NCBI RefSeq assembly: GCF_000174415.1
Contig: NZ_ACJM01000004.1
Coordinates: 62,001 to 126,000, forward strand
Length of the DNA: 64,000 bases
Source: Dethiobacter alkaliphilus AHT 1
GTDB lineage: Bacteria > Bacillota > Dethiobacteria > Dethiobacterales > Dethiobacteraceae
Direction: 5' to 3'
This document shows positions 41,663 to 51,170 of the stretch, one piece after another. The position numbers were made by a program, and so were the translations under genes. Each line of letters begins with the position of its first letter. Position 1 is the stretch's first letter. A model generated the notes under the pieces. The model was given only the letters and a program-made list of their open reading frames with translations. It was not told the origin of the DNA and did no database searches.

Positions 41663-42946
41663 CTACTCATCGTCCTGTTCCTGCCAAAAAGTAAATTCAA
41701 CATCACGTATTCTAACTGTATCGCCGTTTTTGGCTCCCGCATCTTTTAGTGCATCTTCATGGCCCCAAAGGCGGAATAGACGCTGAAACCGCTTTACCGC
41801 GTCTTCGTTATCAAAGTCGGTCATGGCCACCAGCTTTTCCAGCCGCGGGCCGTGTAAGGTAAATGTATCATTTTCTCTTTCTATGCGAACCGTTTCCTCT
41901 TCATCAGGGCCGGGTGTAAATACGGCAACATCTTCTGTCATTTGGCTCTCTTGGGGCAATTCGGCCAACAGGGCCGATACCCGGTACAGAAGCTCCCGGA
42001 CCCCTGCTCCGGTAGCAGCGGATATGGGGAAAACGTTATCTTCCCCCAGTTCCCGGCGCAGCCGGTTTAAACCGTCTTCTGCCTGGGGCAAGTCGGTCTT
42101 ATTGGCTGCCACCACCTGCGTCAGACGGGACAGGCGTTCGTCATAAAGCCTTAATTCATCGTTTATCTGGTGGTAATCATCCACTGGATCCCGGCCGTCC
42201 ACCCCGGCAGCATCCACAATATGTACCAGCAGGCGGGTACGCTCCACGTGACGAAGAAAATCATGGCCCAGGCCTACGCCCTGGTGAGCACCGGTGATTA
42301 ATCCTGGAATATCGGCAATAACAAAGGGGTCGGCTCCTTCCACATCAACCACACCCAAATTGGGAGCCAAAGTTGTAAAAGGGTAATCGGCCACTTTGGG
42401 GCGTGCAGCAGAAACCCTGGAAAGGAAGGTGGACTTCCCTGCGTTGGGAAATCCCACCAGGCCCACATCGGCAATGACTTTCAACTCCAGCCAGACCCAG
42501 CGCTCTTCACCTGGTTCACCCTTTTCGGCATACTTGGGTGCTTTGTCGGCTGAGCTGGCAAAACGGCTATTTCCCCGACCGCCACGGCCGCCTTTGGCCA
42601 CCACAAAAGTCTCTCCTTCTTCTGTCAGGTCTGCCAAAAGCGCTTCCGTCTCCGCATCACGGACCTGTGTTCCCGGAGGGACTTTAACCACTGTGTCACT
42701 CGCACCTTTTCCATGCTTACTGCTGCCTTTACCATGATCACCACGGTCGGCACGTATATGTTGTTGATAGCGAAAATCGAGCAATGTACGTAAACCCTGA
42801 TCTACTTTAAGGATGACATCGCCTCCGCGCCCGCCGTCACCGCCGTCGGGACCACCCAGAGGTACATACTTTTCACGGCGAAAAGCAACAATCCCGTTGC
42901 CCCCGTCGCCGCCTTTAACATAAATTTTTGTCCGATCTACAAACAA
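41663..42946 (-). CDS. obgE: GTPase Obg/CgtA
   Basis: The 427-residue protein has the Obg glycine-rich fold (DRTKIYVKGGDGGNGIVAFR), a G domain with GFPNAGKSTFLSRV (P loop), TTLAPNLG and DIPGLITGA switch regions, NKTD and a C-terminal OCT domain (EETVRIERENDTFTLHGPRL). It couples GTP hydrolysis to late large-subunit assembly, and in B. subtilis to stress and sporulation. The start is a TTG behind AGGAGTGGTTACCA. It lies next to spo0B, as in B. subtilis. Confidence 0.96.
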   Translation of the reverse strand: MFVDRTKIYVKGGDGGNGIVAFRREKYVPLGGPDGGDGGRGGDVILKVDQGLRTLLDFRYQQHIRADRGDHGKGSSKHGKGASDTVVKVPPGTQVRDAETEALLADLTEEGETFVVAKGGRGGRGNSRFASSADKAPKYAEKGEPGEERWVWLELKVIADVGLVGFPNAGKSTFLSRVSAARPKVADYPFTTLAPNLGVVDVEGADPFVIADIPGLITGAHQGVGLGHDFLRHVERTRLLVHIVDAAGVDGRDPVDDYHQINDELRLYDERLSRLTQVVAANKTDLPQAEDGLNRLRRELGEDNVFPISAATGAGVRELLYRVSALLAELPQESQMTEDVAVFTPGPDEEETVRIERENDTFTLHGPRLEKLVAMTDFDNEDAVKRFQRLFRLWGHEDALKDAGAKNGDTVRIRDVEFTFWQEQDDE

Positions 42947-42975
42947 TGGTAACCACTCCTATGGTTTCGTCAGCG

Positions 42976-43512
42976 TTATTTTTCACTTGCCGGGCCTAGC
43001 TTATCCAGACAAAGCACAAGTTCGTTCTTTTTGGCAAGAACCTCTGCCTGCAGTCCATGCAACTGCGCCTGCTCCAACACAGGTTGCCAGTCGACCTCCG
43101 TATTTGCATCATTGATAATATAAATTTGGAGCTTACTGTCTGATCCATGAATAGCAACGGAAAGAGTGCATTCACCTAACTCCTCCAGCAAAGCGCGCAC
43201 CGGTTGAAGGGTTTGCTCAAGTGCTGGCAGCACGTTATCCGGCAAAACTGCCAGCGTACCAGTTATCTGCAGGACATAATTTCCGGCTACGTTTTCTAAT
43301 AATGTTTCATAAATCATCAGAGCCAGTCGGGGGTCTCCACAACCTATAAATCGTCCGAACTGTTGCACTTCTTCGCTGGCTTTGCGTATGTATATCATAA
43401 GCTTGTCCGTTTTATTCAATTGTGCCATACCGCCCACCACTTGTAAAATATTTAAGAAATCGTGGCGGTACAGGCTTATTAATTTTTCTGTAGCCTCTTT
43501 TGTATTATCCAT
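42976..43512 (-). CDS. spo0B: Spo0B-like sporulation phosphotransferase
   Basis: 178 residues from the ATG at 43512, 8 nt after GAGGAG. The helical hairpin carries the phosphorylated His in LYRHDFLNILQVVGGMAQLN (about residue 17), followed by a degenerate ATPase-like C-terminal domain (about 100-178). Spo0B relays phosphate from Spo0F to Spo0A. Position between rpmA and obg is identical to B. subtilis. The sequence is diverged, but the His motif is kept. Confidence 0.85.
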   Translation of the reverse strand: MDNTKEATEKLISLYRHDFLNILQVVGGMAQLNKTDKLMIYIRKASEEVQQFGRFIGCGDPRLALMIYETLLENVAGNYVLQITGTLAVLPDNVLPALEQTLQPVRALLEELGECTLSVAIHGSDSKLQIYIINDANTEVDWQPVLEQAQLHGLQAEVLAKKNELVLCLDKLGPASEK

Positions 43513-43608
43513 AACCAAACTCCTCGTAACTTCATTTAACGTGTCTACATTCGCTAACCTGCCAGTCAAACCCTTTCTTACCAGTAAAATCTCATGATTT
43601 TATTTGGC

Positions 43609-43641
43609 ATAAAAAAAATAACCGGAGATTTCTCTCCGGTA
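43609..43641 (-). terminator. Terminator after rpmA
   Basis: ACCGGAGA / TCTCCGGT stem followed by TATTTTTTTTATG on the minus strand. Confidence 0.9.
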
Positions 43642-43654
43642 TTTGTGTGAATCA

Positions 43655-43942
43655 TTAAACGGCTTCGCCGTTTACATATACGCTAACTTGCTTTTTATCG
43701 CGGCCCTTCCGTTCGAAGGAAACAACACCGTCCACCAGAGCAAACAGGGTATCATCTTTACCGCGGCCAACATTTGAGCCGGGATGAATCTTTGTTCCGC
43801 GCTGACGTACGAGAATGCTTCCTGCCGATACTTCCTGACCATCGGCACGTTTAACACCTAAATATTTGGGGTTGCTGTCGCGACCATTTCGGGAGCTACC
43901 CACACCTTTTTTATGTGCAAATAATTGCAGGTTCATCATCAT
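43655..43942 (-). CDS. rpmA: Ribosomal protein bL27
   Basis: The 95-residue protein matches bL27, with [47 protein letters not shown] and [16 protein letters not shown]. The extension MNLQLF before AHKKG is the leader removed by the protease Prp, whose gene is adjacent. Strong GGAGGTGAC precedes the ATGs. Confidence 0.98.
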   Translation of the reverse strand: MMMNLQLFAHKKGVGSSRNGRDSNPKYLGVKRADGQEVSAGSILVRQRGTKIHPGSNVGRGKDDTLFALVDGVVSFERKGRDKKQVSVYVNGEAV

Positions 43943-43962
43943 GACAGAGTCACCTCCTACTG

Positions 43963-44286
43963 TTATTCTTCGCTTACTTTCAGAAAACCGGGATAACTCC
44001 GGTCAATTTCTTCAAGTCCCACCAACATACTGTTTGCCAGTAGTGCTACTTTTGCTTCTGTCTCTGCCTGAATTTCCGCAGGAATCGATACCGCAAGGTA
44101 TCCGTCCCTAACATCTGCATTTACATCCAACTGGAGTAAACGCTGCAGACTGAAATAAAACGTCTGTACCAGTGCAGACACGGCCGAGCAAATAAGATCC
44201 TCCCCTTTTGGCGCACTGCCTGCATGTCCGCTGACAGTTACCCGGGAGATCATGCCGCCCGCGCGCTTAACGCGAACGTGTATCAC
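43963..44286 (-). CDS. prp: Ribosomal-processing cysteine protease Prp
   Basis: The 107-residue protein fits Prp/Ysx[21 protein letters not shown] carries the catalytic His and Cys (HxnC), followed by [16 protein letters not shown]. It removes the bL27 N-terminal leader. The start is a GTG behind GAGGTG that overlaps the end of rplU. It lies between rplU and rpmA, as is conserved in Firmicutes. Confidence 0.95.
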   Translation of the reverse strand: MIHVRVKRAGGMISRVTVSGHAGSAPKGEDLICSAVSALVQTFYFSLQRLLQLDVNADVRDGYLAVSIPAEIQAETEAKVALLANSMLVGLEEIDRSYPGFLKVSEE

Positions 44287-44288
44287 GT

Positions 44289-44600
44289 TTACACCTCGAT
44301 TTTTTCAATAAGAACACGGGTGTGCGGCTGGCGATGGCCTTGCTTACGACGATAGTTTTTCTTGGCCTTGTACTTAAAGACAACAATCTTTTTGGCTTTG
44401 CCATGCTCCAGGACTTTACCATGAACCAAGGCGCCCTGTACAAACGGCTTACCCACTTCAAACTTGTCATCTTTTTTGACCGCCAGTACACGGTCAAACC
44501 CTACATCAGTTCCTACTTCGGCAGCCAGGAGCTCCACGTCGAGAACGGAACCTTCTTCGACACGGTACTGCTTTCCACCTGTTTCAATAATTGCGTACAT
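44289..44600 (-). CDS. rplU: Ribosomal protein bL21
   Basis: The 103-residue protein matches bL21: [20 protein letters not shown], then [20 protein letters not shown] and [20 protein letters not shown]. It binds 23S rRNA. GGAAGGTG precedes the ATG. Its leader at 44605-44705 is a likely autoregulatory site. Confidence 0.98.
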   Translation of the reverse strand: MYAIIETGGKQYRVEEGSVLDVELLAAEVGTDVGFDRVLAVKKDDKFEVGKPFVQGALVHGKVLEHGKAKKIVVFKYKAKKNYRRKQGHRQPHTRVLIEKIEV

Positions 44601-44604
44601 GAAA

Positions 44605-44705
44605 TTTTTTCACCTTCCTATCAAGACTCACCGGCAAAGGTACCCGCAGTGGGTTTTTTAACCTCTGTCCGAGCGGTTACGATGGTCGCTTAAGTATTTT
44701 AGCAT
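44605..44705 (-). promoter_or_regulatory. L21 leader (ribosomal protein autoregulatory RNA)
   Basis: The conserved leader in Firmicutes lies directly upstream of rplU. Visible parts on the minus strand: TAACCGCTCGGACAGAGGTTA hairpin-like stretch and AACCCACTGCGGGTACC. The position and size fit the L21 leader family, but the structure was judged by eye only. Confidence 0.6.
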
Positions 44706-44740
44706 AAGGACGGCAGATTGTCAATGAACGCGCCTGTAGG

Positions 44741-46414
44741 TTAAACTACTTTGGCACGGGCAAATGTTTTGGCCACTTCCATAATTTCCACAGTAACCGT
44801 TTCTCCCACATACGCTCCTCCGGCCTGCACATCAATGACAAAGCCGCTGATGCGGGCAATGCCGTCATAAGGGTTGTTGGCATGGGGTTCTTCCACTTTA
44901 ACCTGATAACGCTCTCCCACCGTCACCGGGTAAGCCAGTTCCTGTACTTCACTGAGGGAGCCGGTAGCCAACACATGGTGTTTCTCCACATGCATTGTCT
45001 CACTGCCGCGGATAAAGATGGTTTTGCCCGTTTCTTCTTCCAGCTTCCTTAAGTACGAGCCGCCGGGACCGATAAGCAGCCCGGCTACGCTCTGATTCAT
45101 TTCCACCAGCACCGCTTCTGAATCCAATCCGTTAAGATAGGATTTCAACTGGCGCTCGGTGCGGGCACTTACCACGTCTGCGGTCAGAACTTTGCCGCGG
45201 CCATGGCAATAGGGACAGGTCTGCTGCAGGACCGCATCCAGGCCCTGACGTGCCTTCTTGCGTGTCATTTCCACCAGGCCCAGGCCTGTGAGTCCCAGAA
45301 TATGAGACTTTGTCCTGTCCTCCTTGGCTTTTTCCGTCAACTTCTCCAATACCAGGCGACGATGTTCTTCATTATCCATATCAATAAAATCGATAATAAT
45401 GATACCGCCGATATCCCGCAGCCTGACTTGTCGGATAATTTCAGTGGCGGCCTCCAGGTTTGTTTTAAAAACGGTGTCGGCCAGGTTGGTTTTCCCGATA
45501 TACTTTCCTGTATTTACATCAATTACGGTCAGGGCTTCGGTATGGTCAAACACCAGGTAGCCGCCGCAATCAAGCCAGACCGTGCGGGACAGAGCCCTTT
45601 CTATTTCTGCTTCTATGCCATATACATCAAAAACCGGCTCGTCACCGGAATAATAATACACCCGGTTAACCAGGGATGAGTCCACAACATCCAATGCTTC
45701 CTGTATCTTCTCATACTCATAGCGAGTATCCACCACCAGCTGTTCAATCTGTTCAGTAAACAGGTCACGGATCATGCGGTAAATCAGATCCAGATCCTGA
45801 TAGATGAGGCTGGGCGCCTGCTTTTGCCGGAACCGGTTTTGGATGCGGTCCCACAGGGGCAACAAAAACTGCAAATCTTGCCGAAACGCATCATCATCCA
45901 AACCTTCCGCCACAGTACGCACAATCAGTCCATGTCCTTCAGGGCGTATCTCGGCAATAATCTGGCGCAACCGTTCCCGTTCATCCGGGTCTTCTATCCG
46001 CCGGGAAACCCCGGTATACTCCGCACTGGGCATTAGTACCAAATGACGGCCGGGGATGGTAATCTGGCGGGTAAGCCGGGCTCCCTTGCTGCCAAAGGGC
46101 TCTTTAACCACCTGCACCATCACTTCTTCCCCGGGACGCAGCAGCTCTTCGATTTTCTTTTTGCCGCGGGAGTTGTTGCTCTCTTCCGGTAGCAGCGCAT
46201 CATCCACATAAAGAAAAGCATTACGCTCCAGACCGATATCTACAAAAGCGGCCTGCATTCCCGGCAGCACGTTGGCCACCACACCTTTATAAATGTTACC
46301 CACAACCCGTTGATGCACCGGGCGCTCCAGATAAATCTCCACCGGTTTGTCTTCTTCCAGTACGGCAACGCGGGTCTGCTTATTATCACAGTTGATAACA
46401 ATTTTCTTCTGCAT
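44741..46414 (-). CDS. rng: Ribonuclease G/E family endoribonuclease
   Basis: 557 residues from the ATG at 46414 behind GAGGTGTCCGTCA. N-terminal S1 domain with RVVGNIYKGVVANVLPGMQA and AFVDIGLERNAFLYV; RNase H-like and DNase I-like catalytic core with IIIDFIDMDNEEHRR; zinc-link CPYCHGRG near 400. It ends in a C-terminal extension with a small OB-like region (about 490-557) rather than an RNase E degradosome scaffold. It processes rRNA and mRNA 5' monophosphate ends. Its start overlaps the preceding gene by 28 nt. Confidence 0.93.
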   Translation of the reverse strand: MQKKIVINCDNKQTRVAVLEEDKPVEIYLERPVHQRVVGNIYKGVVANVLPGMQAAFVDIGLERNAFLYVDDALLPEESNNSRGKKKIEELLRPGEEVMVQVVKEPFGSKGARLTRQITIPGRHLVLMPSAEYTGVSRRIEDPDERERLRQIIAEIRPEGHGLIVRTVAEGLDDDAFRQDLQFLLPLWDRIQNRFRQKQAPSLIYQDLDLIYRMIRDLFTEQIEQLVVDTRYEYEKIQEALDVVDSSLVNRVYYYSGDEPVFDVYGIEAEIERALSRTVWLDCGGYLVFDHTEALTVIDVNTGKYIGKTNLADTVFKTNLEAATEIIRQVRLRDIGGIIIIDFIDMDNEEHRRLVLEKLTEKAKEDRTKSHILGLTGLGLVEMTRKKARQGLDAVLQQTCPYCHGRGKVLTADVVSARTERQLKSYLNGLDSEAVLVEMNQSVAGLLIGPGGSYLRKLEEETGKTIFIRGSETMHVEKHHVLATGSLSEVQELAYPVTVGERYQVKVEEPHANNPYDGIARISGFVIDVQAGGAYVGETVTVEIMEVAKTFARAKVV

Positions 46415-47093
46415 TGACGGACACCTCTTTTTCATTGAGCAGCACATGCATGGGGGACTGCAGGCATTGCTTTACACCCACCAGCAGCTCGGTTCGATGC
46501 AAATGTTGTTCAGCTTCAGGAACATCCAAAAGCCCCAGCACCTCACGGGGCCGGACGCCTCCTTCGCCGCCGGAGGCCAAAAGCATCACCAGACGTTCTT
46601 TTTCATCTACGTGGAGGCCATAGATCATGGGCCTGATATCCACAGTTTTTACTCCCTTTTTCCCTTCCCGGGTCACAGTAAGCTCCGTAGCCTGTAAAAC
46701 TTGCTCTATTCTTTTCTGCAGCTCTGGCAGTACATCACGGGTCAGAGGAACAAGCCACTCTGCTGCCCGAATCAGTGCCATTAAAGCGGGGGTGTTATCC
46801 TGAACCTCACGCCAGCTGGTCATGGGCATGCCCTGGGGCAGCGCTTGCTGCAGAGCAGTTAATTGTTCCCGGGTAAGTGGTTCCGTAAACTGAATATCAA
46901 GATATTCTGCTTCACTGGTAATTCCCACAGCCAACGCAGAAGCAAAAGACATTTTGGGATGGGGGTTAAAACCGGCACTGTAAGCCACCGGCAAACGGGC
47001 GCGCCGAATGGCTCTTTGCCAGGCACGCATTAAATCCAGGTGCGAAAGAAAACGTAAAGGGCTTTCCTTGGCAAATTTAATCCATAAACGCAT
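46386..47093 (-). CDS. TIGR03936 family radical-SAM-associated protein
   Basis: The 235-residue protein has RLWIKFAKESPLRFLSHLDL and AYSAGFNPHPKMSFASALAVGI, the signature of the TIGR03936 (DUF2344) family. It usually follows a TIGR03960 radical SAM gene and precedes rng. The biochemical role is unknown; a link to RNA or ribosome modification is often suggested. It overlaps both neighbours. Confidence 0.93.
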   Translation of the reverse strand: MRLWIKFAKESPLRFLSHLDLMRAWQRAIRRARLPVAYSAGFNPHPKMSFASALAVGITSEAEYLDIQFTEPLTREQLTALQQALPQGMPMTSWREVQDNTPALMALIRAAEWLVPLTRDVLPELQKRIEQVLQATELTVTREGKKGVKTVDIRPMIYGLHVDEKERLVMLLASGGEGGVRPREVLGLLDVPEAEQHLHRTELLVGVKQCLQSPMHVLLNEKEVSVNAEENCYQL

Positions 47094-48936
47094 GGTTACA
47101 GGCTCCTTTACTTTCTTCGCTGTCCATTAAAAGAGTCATACCACAACCAAGGCAGTTTTCCCGACAATCTTTAGTGACCTCTCCTGCCAGGGCACGTTCC
47201 AGTTCTCTTTTGAGAAACTTTTTGGTTACACCGGAATCAATATGATCCCAGGGAAGTGGCTCCTCCAAAGCATAGCTTTTTGCAGCATATGTGGCCAAAT
47301 CAAGTCCATTGTCGGCAAAGGCACTTTCCCAGCGTGCAAAAGAAAAGTGTTCGTCCCAGCCGTCCAGTTTACTGCCCAGTTCAGCTGCCCGGTCAATAAC
47401 GGGTACCAGATCCCGGCCGCCGCGGGCCAATGCAGCCTCTACCAGGCTGGTTTCCGCACCATGCCACTGAAACTGCACTCCCTTGCCCCGCAGGGCATTG
47501 CGTAAAAGATCCTGACGCCTGAGCATCTCCTGGCGGGAAATCTGTCCTTCCCATTGAAACGGGGTATGTGCTTTGGGCACAAACACAGAAGCAGAAACAG
47601 TGACCCGCGGTTTGCCTTTTTTACCCGCCTGCCGATAGGCCTGCACAACCTTTTGGGCCAGATCAGCAATGCCCAGCAAATCTTCATCGGTTTCAGTGGG
47701 CAGGCCGATCATAAAATATAACTTCACTCCGGTCCAGCCGGACTGAAAAGCATCGGTAACAGCATTTAATAAATCTTCCTCGCTGATATTTTTATTGATA
47801 ACATCACGCAGACGCTGTGTCCCGGCTTCCGGGGCAAAGGTAAGTCCACTTTTACGGACGCGCTGTACCTGCTCAGCCAACTCGCCGGAAAAGGAATCCA
47901 GCCTCAGTGATGGCAAAGACAGGGAGACTCCTTCTTGGGCCAGCTCCTGGCCCAACTCGGTCACCAACTGCTCTATGGCGCTGTAATCACCACTGCTCAA
48001 GGAACTTAGGGCCAGTTCGTCGTATCCTGTGGAGCGCACCATTTCCCCCGCCAACTCCCGCAGTTTGGACGGCGTCCGTTCCCGGACCGGGCGATAGATA
48101 ATTCCGGCCTGGCAAAATCGACAGCCCCGGGTACAACCACGAAATAACTCCAAAACAAGGCGGTCATGTACTATACCACCGTAAGGGACAATAAAATCTG
48201 TGGGGTACGGTGCGGCGTTTAGGTCACTGATTACCGCCCGCTGTACCTGCCCGGGCAAATTATCTACCGCAGGATGTGTCCCGCTGTAAGATCCATCCTC
48301 GCCATACTCTGCCTGATAAAAGGCGGGGACATAGACTCCCTGAATTTCTGATATTCGTTTTAGCTTGTCCTGACGGGACAGGATTTTTTCCTCCAGGGCG
48401 AGCAGGACCTGAGGTAGTGCCTCTTCTGCATCACCAATGACAAAGAAATCAAAAAAATCAGCAAGTGGTTCGGGATTAAAAGCCCCGGGGCCACCGCCGG
48501 CAACCAGCGGATCAGCGTCTGTCCGCGCTGCGGCCAGCTTTGGAATTCCGCCCAGCTCCAGCATGTGTAAGATGGTGGCGTAGGACAGTTCATACTGCAG
48601 TGTAAAGCCAACCAGGTCAAAAGAAGAAAGGGGCGTCACCGTCTCCAGGGAGCACAGAGGAAACGACTCCTGACGTAATCTATCTTCCAAATCTGTATCC
48701 GGCATAAAGACCCGCTCTGCCAGCCACTGCTCATTTTGGTTAATGATATGGTAAAGGATTTTCAGACCTAAATGCGACATGCCGATTTCGTACATGTCCG
48801 GAAAAGCCAAAACCATTTTCATACTGCATTCCTTGTGATCCTTGACCACCGCATTAACTTCATTACCCAGATAGCGTGTGGGTTTCTGAACATGCGGCAG
48901 GATGTTTTGCCAAAAATATTCTTTGTAGTCTTTCAT
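47077..48936 (-). CDS. TIGR03960 family B12-binding/radical SAM protein
   Basis: The 619-residue protein has an N-terminal B12-binding-like domain (about 40-190) and a radical SAM core (about 235-450) with the cluster motif RGCTRGCRFCQAGIIYRPVRER. The C-terminus has CRENCLGCGMTLL, a second Cys cluster. The family is always found with TIGR03936 proteins; the substrate is unknown. It is the first gene of this three-gene unit. A shared 22-bp motif lies about 100 bp upstream. Confidence 0.93.
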   Translation of the reverse strand: MKDYKEYFWQNILPHVQKPTRYLGNEVNAVVKDHKECSMKMVLAFPDMYEIGMSHLGLKILYHIINQNEQWLAERVFMPDTDLEDRLRQESFPLCSLETVTPLSSFDLVGFTLQYELSYATILHMLELGGIPKLAAARTDADPLVAGGGPGAFNPEPLADFFDFFVIGDAEEALPQVLLALEEKILSRQDKLKRISEIQGVYVPAFYQAEYGEDGSYSGTHPAVDNLPGQVQRAVISDLNAAPYPTDFIVPYGGIVHDRLVLELFRGCTRGCRFCQAGIIYRPVRERTPSKLRELAGEMVRSTGYDELALSSLSSGDYSAIEQLVTELGQELAQEGVSLSLPSLRLDSFSGELAEQVQRVRKSGLTFAPEAGTQRLRDVINKNISEEDLLNAVTDAFQSGWTGVKLYFMIGLPTETDEDLLGIADLAQKVVQAYRQAGKKGKPRVTVSASVFVPKAHTPFQWEGQISRQEMLRRQDLLRNALRGKGVQFQWHGAETSLVEAALARGGRDLVPVIDRAAELGSKLDGWDEHFSFARWESAFADNGLDLATYAAKSYALEEPLPWDHIDSGVTKKFLKRELERALAGEVTKDCRENCLGCGMTLLMDSEESKGACNHAFMD

Positions 48937-49038
48937 GTAGCCTCCACAAAAACAACCTTTTTGTATATTTTACCACAGATTGAGTGTTTACATTACTTCG
49001 TTTTTCATTTTCCCAATTCCTTTTATTTTAAAACGCTC

Positions 49039-49060
49039 AAATAAGAAAGGCACGCTTATT
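49039..49060 (-). promoter_or_regulatory. 22-bp motif upstream of the radical SAM operon, shared with rodA
   Basis: The plus strand reads AAATAAGAAAGGCACGCTTATT. The same sequence with one change (G for A) occurs at 52320-52341, upstream of rodA. AATAAG and CTTATT form the arms of an inverted repeat, so the motif may bind a dimeric protein. Confidence 0.4.
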
Positions 49061-49109
49061 CGGTTTCCTTAGCAGCTTCGCAAACTGCGAAGTGTTATAA
49101 TTTCCGGCA

Positions 49110-49145
49110 CAAAGAAAGACCCTGCTATTTTTTTCGCAGGGCCGT
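49110..49145 (-). terminator. Terminator overlapping the spoIVFB stop
   Basis: CCCTGC / GCAGGG stem with an A-rich loop, followed on the minus strand by TCTTTCTTTG. Confidence 0.7.
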
Positions 49146-50009
49146 GGTAACGGAGGCAAATATTCCTTTATTTACAATGGTATCCACCACATCGCTTTCC
49201 ATAACTTCACCCAGCACCCGCCCATCTTTGTTTACCACCACAATGCGATGATATTTCTTCATGGCAAAGCGGCGCAAAACGTCTTTTAGGGGAGCTTCGT
49301 CCAGTGCCATCAGTGTGGTTAGCGGCATCACGCCCTGCTCATACAATATTTTTTTCTTACGGCCCAGGCTGCGAATAAAAGAATACATGGCCACCGTTCG
49401 CTCTTTGGCCGCAGCAAAGTAAAGAAAAAAAGCGGCCACAAACAGAGTCAGGTGAAAATGGCCGGTATAAAACAGGTAGAAACCCAGAAGCAAAAGCAGC
49501 GAGGCCATAATCTGACTGATGCGAATAGCCAGTTCCGTGGCCTGTTGAAACCCCAGGGATCCGCATAGGCGGGCACGCAAAATACGGCCGCCATCCAGCG
49601 GCAGTGCCGGCAACAGATTAAAAAAACCCAGCACCAGATTGCAGCGAATAAAAAAGAGAAACATTTCATTTTGCTGCCAGCCGGGAAGGTTGGCATACAA
49701 TACCATGGAGATTGCCACTAGCACAAAGTTAAACAGCGGACCGGCCAGAGCCACATTGCTTTCCACCTGCGGGTCCAGCTCCAAAACATCTTCAATGCGA
49801 GCTACACCGCCAAAAGGGAAAAGCTCTACATCCCCTACTTCAAGGCCATGGGCCCTGGCAATCAGCATATGCACCGTTTCATGCGCCAATACCAACGAGA
49901 ATAAAATAAGCGTTTCTCCCAGATAACCATAAAAGGCCAGAAGAAATAACAACAGTAAAAAGACCCAGTGGAAACGGAACGTTATGCCGCCCAGTTTGAG
50001 AAGTTTCAA
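49125..50009 (-). CDS. spoIVFB: SpoIVFB-like intramembrane metalloprotease (M50)
   Basis: The 294-residue protein has about four to five transmembrane segments. The zinc site is LAHETVHMLIARAHG (HExxH form, about residue 43), with NLLPALPLDGGRIL for the third ligand (about 135-150). A C-terminal CBS pair (about 225-294) senses ATP or similar. SpoIVFB cleaves pro-sigma-K in the mother cell late in sporulation. The gene pair with the upstream M23 gene matches the spoIVFA-spoIVFB order. Confidence 0.93.
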   Translation of the reverse strand: MKLLKLGGITFRFHWVFLLLLFLLAFYGYLGETLILFSLVLAHETVHMLIARAHGLEVGDVELFPFGGVARIEDVLELDPQVESNVALAGPLFNFVLVAISMVLYANLPGWQQNEMFLFFIRCNLVLGFFNLLPALPLDGGRILRARLCGSLGFQQATELAIRISQIMASLLLLLGFYLFYTGHFHLTLFVAAFFLYFAAAKERTVAMYSFIRSLGRKKKILYEQGVMPLTTLMALDEAPLKDVLRRFAMKKYHRIVVVNKDGRVLGEVMESDVVDTIVNKGIFASVTTALRKK

Positions 50010-50024
50010 ACGCTGCCTCTCCTT

Positions 50025-50822
50025 TTATTGCGCATCTTGGAAAAATTGCTCGGGATCCACCGGCTGTTGGTCACGCCATACTTCAAAGTGCAGATGACTT
50101 TCCCCTTCTCCCTCAGCCACTGCTGCAATGACCTGACCCTGAGTGACCGTTTCACCGGCAGCAACCAAAGAATTGGTAACGCGGCCATAAATGGTCACTA
50201 TATTATTGTCATGCTCCAAATAGATTGTTTGCCCATACGCCGCATGCTCCTTGACAACGGAGACCCTGCCGGAGAGTGCAGCATATACCGGGTCACCCGC
50301 TTCGGCCAGCACATCTATCCCGTAGTGCATTTCCGTTTGACCATCTGCATCAATACGAGTTCCATAGGGGCTGGCCAGAACACCGTTTACAGGTGCGGCC
50401 ATCACGTCTTCCACAGGCTGTGCCGGAGCTTCTCCGTTTCCGTTTTCCGTAAGCGGCGGCAGCTCACCGTCCCTGCGCCAGTTAAATTCCTGCACTGTCT
50501 GCACCACCGGTTTTGCCGCATCGATTATTTCAGAGGGACTTAACTGATGTTGAGTAAGATAGTGAACTCCATCTACTAAACGGTTGGTCACCGGCAGGTT
50601 TATCAGGCTAAACAGGCCAAGGCTGATGACAACCAAAATGGCCGCCACCGTCTTTTGATACATATGCTCACGCATGGGTTTAAGCAGCGTCTGTGGCAGG
50701 TTTTCCCAACGAATTTGACGACATTCCGGGTCCGGCTCCACATAAAAATCATCGCTGCGACGCTGGGCCCTCTCCTGTAACCGTTCCCGGAGCGAACCCC
50801 GTGATTTCCTTTTCTTCTTCAT
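50025..50822 (-). CDS. spoIVFA: SpoIVFA-like M23 peptidase-domain protein
   Basis: 265 residues from the ATG at 50822; a longer frame upstream lacks a ribosome site. A cytoplasmic basic start (KKKRKSRGSLRERLQERAQR), one transmembrane span (about 72-93), and a C-terminal LytM/M23 domain (about 165-265). Zinc ligands are visible in MHYGIDVLAEAG (HxxxD) and HLHFEVWRDQQP (HxH), so the site may be active. SpoIVFA controls SpoIVFB. The pair is adjacent, 15 bp apart. Confidence 0.88.
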   Translation of the reverse strand: MKKKRKSRGSLRERLQERAQRRSDDFYVEPDPECRQIRWENLPQTLLKPMREHMYQKTVAAILVVISLGLFSLINLPVTNRLVDGVHYLTQHQLSPSEIIDAAKPVVQTVQEFNWRRDGELPPLTENGNGEAPAQPVEDVMAAPVNGVLASPYGTRIDADGQTEMHYGIDVLAEAGDPVYAALSGRVSVVKEHAAYGQTIYLEHDNNIVTIYGRVTNSLVAAGETVTQGQVIAAVAEGEGESHLHFEVWRDQQPVDPEQFFQDAQ

Positions 50823-50905
50823 CCAACCACCCCCCGGAAGGTTTGTCCTTAGCCTTATCCAATTATATTTAACCCCCCGGAAATATATGCTAAAAATATT
50901 ACAAC

Positions 50906-51160
50906 GTGGACAGAGGGACAGGTTCATTTGTCCACAAAACCGTGACAAGGGGACCCTCTGCGGGGACAGGCAGGTCAACTACCTCTCAGCCTTTCGACGC
51001 ATAGGGACAACTCAACCTGGGTATTTTCGGAATAGCAAAGAAAAGAACCCCCGCAGCGCGCGAAAGGGTTCTTTCGTAGACAATATTTAAAAAAAGTGAG
51101 ACAGTTTAACCTGTGCTACAGGGTGAAAAAGTGGACAAATAAACCTGTCCCTCTGTCCAC
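50906..51160. repeat. Inverted-repeat-bounded element (MITE/REP-like)
   Basis: Two 30-bp arms (50906-50935 and 51131-51160) are inverted copies with one mismatch, both built around GGACAG...TGTCC. Each arm is itself palindromic at its ends (GTGGACA / TGTCCAC). The core contains further GGGGACAGG fragments and an internal hairpin GAACCC/GGGTTC (51046-51072). The whole 255-bp unit fills the gap between rodA and spoIVFA and has no ORF. It resembles small non-coding mobile repeats. Confidence 0.75.
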
Positions 51161-51170
51161 AAATGAGGGG

